In this document: positions 58,769 to 64,000 of the stretch, piece by piece
Numbering within the stretch: position 1 is the first letter of the stretch
Layout: each line of letters begins with the position of its first letter
NCBI RefSeq assembly: GCF_003666685.1
Contig: NZ_RCIZ01000014.1
Coordinates: 22,269 to 86,268 of the forward strand
Origin: Mesorhizobium sp. YM1C-6-2
Lineage (GTDB): Bacteria > Pseudomonadota > Alphaproteobacteria > Rhizobiales > Rhizobiaceae
Direction: 5' to 3'
DNA length: 64,000 nt
The notes under the pieces: model-generated
The model's input: the letters and a program-made list of their open reading frames with translations, nothing else
Database searches by the model: none
Told to the model about the DNA's origin: nothing
Translations under genes and position numbers: made by a program

Positions 58769-58810
58769 TCCCAAGCCCCGTATACTGGCCCCAGCGCCAA
58801 TATCACCAGT

Positions 58811-60946
58811 TCAACCGTTGGCTTTTTGCAAAGCCCTTATCACATCTTCTTTCGGCCCGTCGGCTACTATCCTTCCCTGTTCGACAACAATAAGGCGGTT
58901 GACTATCTCGAGCATGCTGTAGCGGTGGGTTGCGATGATCAAGGTGGTCGTGTCGTCGAAAGCCTGCTTCAACTGCTTGATCAACTGGCGTTCGGAAGCG
59001 AGATCCATCGACCCGGAAGGCTCGTCCATGAAGACGATTTTCGGCCTGGTCAAAAGCAGGCGGGCGATCGCCACCGCCTGCCGCTGGCCGCCGGACAGGT
59101 TGGTGCCACGCTCGCCGACATTGAGGTCATAGCCGCGCGGATGGCGGGACACGAAATCGTCGACGCCAGCGGCCTTCGCGGCGTCGATGATTTCTTCGTC
59201 GGTCGCGTCCGGCCGCGCCATCAGGAGATTGTCCTTGATCGTGCCGGAGAAAAGATCGCCCGCCTGGGCGACGATGCCGACCGCTGAGCGCACCTCCGAG
59301 GGATGGTATTGCCTGACGTCGATACCATCGATCAGAAATTCGCCCGTGGTCGGCAGGAACAGCCGTCCGATCAGGCGGCCGAGCGTCGTCTTGCCGGAGC
59401 CGATGCGGCCGATGATGCCGATGCGCTCGCCGGGTTTCACCGAGAAATTCAGCCCGGACAGGATCTCGGTTTCGGTCCCGGGATAGGCGAAGCCGACATT
59501 CTTGAACGTCATGGCGCCGGTGCGGATCGGCCGGTTCACGAAGCCTACCGTATCGGGCCTGTCCTCCGGCTGGCTCATGATCGAGTTGAGGATCCTGAGC
59601 GACAGCAGCGCCTGGCGCAGGCGCGACAGCGTGATGGCGATCTGGCCGAGCGGCGCCACCGCGCGGCTGGCGAGCATGACGCTCGCGATGATCGCGCCGG
59701 TTGTCACCTGCCCCTCCGAGAAGGCATAGGCGCCGCAGACCACCAGGGCCACGGTGACCATCTGCTGCACGAACTGCATGACGTTGGCGGTGGCCGCCGA
59801 CATGCTCTTGATCTGCTCGGACGTGTTGGCGGCGTTTTTCGAGTGTTCGCGCCATTTGCGAAGCAGGTATCCTTCGGCCTGGAGCGACTTTATCGTTTCG
59901 ACCGTGGAGATGGATTCGACGAGCAGCGATTGCCGTTGCGAGGCTTCGTTCATCGACGCGGCCACATATTTGCCGATGCGCCGCTGGGCGACGAGCCCGA
60001 CGACGATGGAGATGACGAAGGCGACCGCCGGAACGATCGCCAGCCAGCCGGCGATCAAATAGATGACCAACAGGAAGATCAGCACGAAGGCGGTGTCGAT
60101 GAAGGTGCTGATCGTGTTCGAGGTGAAGAATTCGCGCACGAATTCATACTGGGTCACCCGGTTCGCGTATTCGCCGGTCGAGGCGGGGCGCGCCGCCAGC
60201 GAGGTGTTCAGCACCTTCTCGAAGAGCAGGTAGGAGATACGCAGATCGGCCTTCCGGCCGGCATAGTCGATTAGGGCCGCGCGGGCGGTCTTCAGCAGGA
60301 AATCGAACAGGATCGCCATGCTGACGCCGATCGCCAGCACCCACAGCGTCGATATCGCCTCGTTCGGCAGGATGCGGTCGTACACGTTCATCGTAAAGAT
60401 CGGCGAGGCGATGGCGATCAGGTTGATGAAGACCGCCGCCAGCGCCACGCGGTAGTAGGAGCGCCAGAAGTCGCCGAGCGTACCTGTCAGCCAGTGCCGG
60501 CGCTCGATCTTCTGCGCCAGGCCTATATTCATGTCCTCAGCCGCATTGCGGTAGGAAATGGAGAAGGACACGCCGGCGGTGACCTGCCTCGGCGGCAGGT
60601 TCCGTTTGCGGATCGACGTGCGCCCGTCTTCCTGCGGCGCGGTGACGTAGCCGTCGCCGTCGGGAATCTCCCTCAGCAGCGCGATCGGCGGCTTCTTGGC
60701 GCGGAAGATGATCGCCGGCAGATCAAACCGAGCGTTCCGGAAATCGCGGCGGTCGAACTCCTCGACCTCGAGGCCGATGCGTTCGGCAAGGTTCCTTATC
60801 TCGTCGGCCTCTATCGCTCCGGTCGACAGCGGCACACCGGAAAACAGCACGGTCTCGGCGCTCGGGCGGCCGAGATAAGCGGCGACCGCAGCGAAGCAGG
60901 ACTTGAAGTCTGCGTTCGCGGGCCGGATCTTCTGATGTTGATTCAA
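58811..60946 (-). CDS. Type I secretion ABC exporter (HlyB/LapB-like)
   Basis: 711-residue transporter. An N-terminal peptidase-like domain (about 1-130) lacks an obvious catalytic Cys/His pair, as in HlyB-type exporters that do not cut a leader. Five or six TM helices follow (about 160-450). The ABC domain has Walker A GRIGSGKTTLG, signature LSGGQRQAVA and Walker B IVFMDEPSGSMD. The only start without internal loss is a TTG at 60946. It lies 37 bases after the TolC gene. It presumably exports the adhesin encoded at 62850. Confidence 0.9.
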   Translation of the reverse strand: MNQHQKIRPANADFKSCFAAVAAYLGRPSAETVLFSGVPLSTGAIEADEIRNLAERIGLEVEEFDRRDFRNARFDLPAIIFRAKKPPIALLREIPDGDGYVTAPQEDGRTSIRKRNLPPRQVTAGVSFSISYRNAAEDMNIGLAQKIERRHWLTGTLGDFWRSYYRVALAAVFINLIAIASPIFTMNVYDRILPNEAISTLWVLAIGVSMAILFDFLLKTARAALIDYAGRKADLRISYLLFEKVLNTSLAARPASTGEYANRVTQYEFVREFFTSNTISTFIDTAFVLIFLLVIYLIAGWLAIVPAVAFVISIVVGLVAQRRIGKYVAASMNEASQRQSLLVESISTVETIKSLQAEGYLLRKWREHSKNAANTSEQIKSMSAATANVMQFVQQMVTVALVVCGAYAFSEGQVTTGAIIASVMLASRAVAPLGQIAITLSRLRQALLSLRILNSIMSQPEDRPDTVGFVNRPIRTGAMTFKNVGFAYPGTETEILSGLNFSVKPGERIGIIGRIGSGKTTLGRLIGRLFLPTTGEFLIDGIDVRQYHPSEVRSAVGIVAQAGDLFSGTIKDNLLMARPDATDEEIIDAAKAAGVDDFVSRHPRGYDLNVGERGTNLSGGQRQAVAIARLLLTRPKIVFMDEPSGSMDLASERQLIKQLKQAFDDTTTLIIATHRYSMLEIVNRLIVVEQGRIVADGPKEDVIRALQKANG

Positions 60947-60983
60947 GGCCTGACCGCTTTCGCCCTGCGGCTTGGCGCCGGGG

Positions 60984-62432
60984 TTATTTCTGTCTTACCG
61001 GCGCAAGGATGTCGAAGGGCAGATCGTTTTCCTGGTGCGAAGGCGTGCGCGCATAGGTTTCCGTTTCCGCGGTCGCAGGCACGTTGAACTCGCTCCGGGC
61101 ATATGCATCGGACTGCTTCGCCGGCGCGACGTTCATCGTCTTCAGAAGCTCGCCGGTGGCGGCGAGCAGCCGGTATTCGGCGAAGAGCGAGGCGAAGCGG
61201 GCCGTATCGGAGAGCACCGCCGTGTTGAAGCGCGTATTCTGGGCGTCGAGCACGTCGAGCAGTGAGCGCTGGCCGACCTTGAACTGCTCGCGATAGGAGG
61301 TCACCAGCTGGGCGCTGGAATTCGCCTGCTGGGCCAGCGATTTGGCAAGCTCGGCCTGGCGGAAGCGGCGCTCCCACGAGCTGCGGACGGCCTCCTCGAT
61401 CTCGCGATGGACCTGATGCAGCACCATGCGCTGTTCGCTGGTACGGCGGATCTGCTCCTGCTCGTTGGCCTTGTCGATGCCGCCGCGATAGAGATTCCAG
61501 CGCAGCACGAGGCGCATCTGCAGATCGTTGGTGTCGCCGTCGTCTCCGTCGATGTCGTCACCGACGCGGGCGCGGCCTTCGGCCACGATCTCCGGGCCGA
61601 ATTTGGCGCGCGCGGCGTCGACAAGGGCGGCCGCAGCGTCGATGTCGCTCGACGCCATGTGGACGCGCGGATTGTTGGTGCGGGCAAGCCCGATGGCGTC
61701 GTCCAGCGAACGCGGCAACGCCTTGGCGACCGAGCCCGGCTGCTTCGGATTGGTGAGCGGCTTGCCCACGGTCTTGAAGAAGCGGATCTTGGCCTGCTCC
61801 AGTTCCTCGGTAGCCTCGATGAGGCGCGACCGGGCGGCATAGACGCGTTCCTCCGCCTGTTGGCGGTCGGCGTCGGTGAGAGCGCCGCCCTCAACGCTTT
61901 CACGGATATCGCCGAGGATCGACTGATGGACGCCGAGATTCTGCTTGGCCTGGGCGACGATCTGCGCCTGCAGCATATATTCCAGGTAGTCCTGGACCAC
62001 CGACAGTCCGATGAATTCTGAGCGCTCGAGGACGCGGAACGACGCCCCGTCGACCCGGGATGCCTGATGGTCGCGTTCGGCGCGGCGCGCGCCGTGGTCG
62101 TAGAGCTTCTGGGTGACGACGACGCCTACCTCGCTCGGATAGAGCGCGTCATCCTCGATGTCGAGCGCCCGGCGCGAGTCGTTGTCCAGGCGGCGCACGC
62201 CGGTCGATGCTTCCAGATCGACGCTCGGAAGATAGAGCCCCTTGGCCTGGCGCAGTTCGAATTCGATGGCCTCGCGGTTTTCGATGGCCTGGCCGATCTC
62301 GGGGTTGGACTCGACGGCGACCGCAATCGCCTCCTTGAGCGTCAGGGCGCTCGCGCCCCCGCACGAAAACATCGTTGTAGCCATCAGGAGACCCAACAAT
62401 CTCCCGACCGACGACACACGCCGACTGTCCAT
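60984..62432 (-). CDS. Type I secretion outer-membrane protein (TolC family)
   Basis: 482-residue outer-membrane factor. The signal peptide ends near GASA (about residue 30). TolC helices and strands are recognised by LTLKEAIAVAVESNPEIGQA and VVTQKLYDHGARRAERDHQ, with an internally repeated second half. It forms the trans-periplasmic channel. The ATG at 62432 is placed 5 bases after GGGTGGG; a GTG three codons upstream is possible. It is the first gene of the operon, divergent from the adhesin. Confidence 0.9.
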   Translation of the reverse strand: MDSRRVSSVGRLLGLLMATTMFSCGGASALTLKEAIAVAVESNPEIGQAIENREAIEFELRQAKGLYLPSVDLEASTGVRRLDNDSRRALDIEDDALYPSEVGVVVTQKLYDHGARRAERDHQASRVDGASFRVLERSEFIGLSVVQDYLEYMLQAQIVAQAKQNLGVHQSILGDIRESVEGGALTDADRQQAEERVYAARSRLIEATEELEQAKIRFFKTVGKPLTNPKQPGSVAKALPRSLDDAIGLARTNNPRVHMASSDIDAAAALVDAARAKFGPEIVAEGRARVGDDIDGDDGDTNDLQMRLVLRWNLYRGGIDKANEQEQIRRTSEQRMVLHQVHREIEEAVRSSWERRFRQAELAKSLAQQANSSAQLVTSYREQFKVGQRSLLDVLDAQNTRFNTAVLSDTARFASLFAEYRLLAATGELLKTMNVAPAKQSDAYARSEFNVPATAETETYARTPSHQENDLPFDILAPVRQK

Positions 62433-62849
62433 CAGACCCACCCTATACTAGCCCACGACGCTCTTTCGAACGTCGCACCCTGCCTGTTTCAATAACATCG
62501 AGCGACGGTCGCTAGCTACCCCCTCGGGCGGCGGTGTTGCGTATTATGGTTGCTTTCAGAGACTAAACGGCCGTTTTCCCCCATGAATGGACCCAGCTTG
62601 TAGCAAAAAAGCCACAGATTCTTGCAAAAAGCTGATCAACTTGGGAAAGAATAGCTGGAAGAACTGAGGCGGCGCGCGGCGCAAGTAATTCCCTACCCCA
62701 CATGCCGCGGCCTCAAAGATGAGCCGGATTAACCACTCGCACAGACTTTCCGCATGCTTGGCATATTCGGCTATGCAGTGTTCCTTAACGCAGGATTGCT
62801 TTTTCCGCGGCGACCGCCCTTTGGTTCTCCCAAATAGGGGTGGGCTATC
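62433..62849. promoter_or_regulatory. Divergent control region between TolC operon and adhesin gene
   Basis: 417 bases without a supported gene. It contains a short inverted repeat CGACG-10-CGTCG (62456-62475) near the TolC start and AT-richer stretches near 62600-62660. The start codons on either side are each preceded by a matching GGGTGGG ribosome-site variant. No sigma70 or EcfG promoter is clear. Confidence 0.4.
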
Positions 62850-64000
62850 ATGACAACGAATGTCGAGCTGGACGGTGCGGCTGGCGGCTGGGATCTCGAT
62901 CCCACGCAGGCGGATGAAAAAGGCGATCGGCTATACGGTCCCGAGTTTGCTCAGGCGGCGGCTCCGGAAGTTGCGGCCCAGCCGGCCGAATCCGCGGCGT
63001 CCCCATCGCCTTCCGCTCCACCGGCATCCGGTGAGCCCGTTCCGGTCGACGTCGGCACCGGGGCGCCTGTTCAGCAGAACGCCGCCCAAGCCGCTCCTGC
63101 GGCCAACGCCCCTGTCGAATATGTGGCGGACGCCAGCAACACCGTCAGGCTTCCCGCCACCGTCAGCATCGAGAACATCCGCGTCGAGGGCGGGAACCTT
63201 CTGCTGGAACAGGCCGACGGCACGCTGATCGTCATCAAGGATGCGGCGGCCAACGTTCCGACCTTTATCATCGGCGAAGTCGAGGTCCCCCGCGTGGCGC
63301 TTCTCGCCGCGCTGGAAGCCAGCGGCGTGGATGTCGCTTTCGGCGCCGACGGCTCGATCAGCGCATCCCCCGGCGCCAACCCGCCGAACAGCTCCGGCGG
63401 TAATTTCGAGCAGCCTCCGGGCGGCATAGGCAATGGCTTCGACCTGACCGATCTGTTGCCGCCCACGGCGTTGCAATTTCCGCAGTATGAAGGTCGCGAA
63501 CTGTTCTATGGCCTGGCCGCCGATTCTGGTCAGTCGATCACGATCACGATTTCGGACACGCAGGCGACGATCAGCGAGGAAGGCGGCGAGATCGATACCT
63601 TCACGATCACGTTGAGCGAAGCGATCGCTGCGGGCAACGTGGTGACGGTCGACGTAGACTTCCTCACCGGCACGACAGCGCAGAACGCAGACTTCGTAAC
63701 GGCCGCGCAGGCGGCGCTGCAGGCGGTTGCCGACGCGACCCCGGGCGTCAGCTTCAATGGCACCACCTTGACCTTCGACGACAATTTCGTCGGGACAACG
63801 CTGAGCTTCGACGTCCAGGCGTTCAATGACGACCTTCTGGACAGCGGCGAGGTGTTGACCATCACGCTCGGCAATGCGACGGCGTCGCACGGGACGGCGA
63901 CGGCGATCGGTTCGGAGAACGTTACGATCACCGATGTCGACGCGGCGGTGACGTTCGCGGTCGCGGTGAACGATGCCGGTGTGTCGATCAGCGAGGAGAA
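62850..64000 (+). CDS. Large repeat adhesin, type I secreted (LapA/BapA-like), 3'-truncated by window end
   Basis: The frame is open from the ATG at 62850 to the last base, so only the first 383 codons are seen. The N-terminus (1-85) is rich in Ala, Pro and Ser. A domain of about 90-155 (VRLPATVSIENIRVEGGNLLLEQADG) resembles the BapA/LapA prefix that holds the adhesin in the outer membrane. A Gly/Pro/Asn linker follows. From about 230 comes a beta-rich Calx-beta/Ig-like repeat (ISEEGGEIDTFTITLSEAI, with Asp-rich Ca-binding ends). A second repeat starts at the end (VSISEE). GGGGTGGG precedes the ATG. It is the probable cargo of the divergent secretion system. Confidence 0.8.
   Translation, partial: MTTNVELDGAAGGWDLDPTQADEKGDRLYGPEFAQAAAPEVAAQPAESAASPSPSAPPASGEPVPVDVGTGAPVQQNAAQAAPAANAPVEYVADASNTVRLPATVSIENIRVEGGNLLLEQADGTLIVIKDAAANVPTFIIGEVEVPRVALLAALEASGVDVAFGADGSISASPGANPPNSSGGNFEQPPGGIGNGFDLTDLLPPTALQFPQYEGRELFYGLAADSGQSITITISDTQATISEEGGEIDTFTITLSEAIAAGNVVTVDVDFLTGTTAQNADFVTAAQAALQAVADATPGVSFNGTTLTFDDNFVGTTLSFDVQAFNDDLLDSGEVLTITLGNATASHGTATAIGSENVTITDVDAAVTFAVAVNDAGVSISEE

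Noticed and set aside
1..64000. CRISPR arrays, tRNA or rRNA genes, insertion sequences and prophage genes
   Set aside because: None was seen. The holin-like gene at 9894 belongs to a cellular DUF883 pair and has no phage neighbours.

Overview
The window looks like a chromosomal segment from a Rhizobiales alphaproteobacterium of the Mesorhizobium/Phyllobacteriaceae type. Support for this comes from the high GC content, a PhyR-NepR-EcfG general stress response locus with the alphaproteobacterial promoter class GGAAC-N16/17-CGTT, HWE-family kinases, a DUF1127 gene and many CUT2-type sugar ABC transporters. The taxonomy is an inference from gene content. I see no rRNA, tRNA, CRISPR array, insertion sequence or phage gene. 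Coding is dense, and most start codons can be chosen by a visible Shine-Dalgarno sequence.

Region 1 (1-12.2 kb) covers regulation and general stress. It holds the 3' end of phoB, a ROK regulator, a CHASE-HWE kinase, a glycine-zipper lipoprotein, a small secreted protein, a second HWE kinase, a DUF1328 peptide, phyR, nepR-ecfG and a single-domain response regulator. These are followed by an AI-2E family permease, a DUF883/holin-like pair, a 76-aa membrane protein and a twin PRC-barrel protein. Seven perfect EcfG-type promoters and one near match can be read by eye. Two divergent pairs flank phyR/nepR and AI-2E/DUF883. The locus therefore appears to be a compact cluster of the regulator and its targets.

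Region 2 (12.2-20.9 kb) holds a sulfatase, an MhqO-like dioxygenase, an MhqD-like hydrolase, two tandem COG2388 acetyltransferases and a small secreted protein. It also has a hybrid kinase with its response regulator, divergent from a second regulator whose receiver domain has lost its phosphorylation residues.

Region 3 (20.9-28.5 kb) is the most unusual part. It holds a TPR plus beta-barrel outer-membrane protein of Slam-like layout, then a 991-aa FecR-domain protein whose C-terminus resembles a TbpB-type barrel, then a CHASE2-class III nucleotide cyclase. The cyclase stop overlaps the start of a LacI regulator. This could be a trans-envelope sensing or export module.

Region 4 (28.5-53.3 kb) covers nutrient uptake and metabolism. 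It holds a LacI-controlled CUT2 transporter with gluconokinase, a DUF1127 peptide and modABC with a short ModE and a divergent molbindin. A SUOX-fold protein follows, and two ModE-like operators are visible. Then come deoR/deoC with a two-domain aldehyde dehydrogenase, cydAB and a sorbosone-dehydrogenase-like propeller. The region ends in an operon with an oxidoreductase, a CUT2 ABC system, a FadR-type regulator and a rhamnose-mutarotase-like protein.

Region 5 (53.4-64 kb) covers surface attachment. It holds a diguanylate cyclase with an I-site, an LpoA-like lipoprotein and a LapG-type periplasmic protease. A type I secretion operon (TolC, ABC exporter, adaptor and an RHH-PAS-like protein) is divergent from a large repeat adhesin that runs off the window end. 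It resembles a Lap adhesin system, but no LapD is present here.
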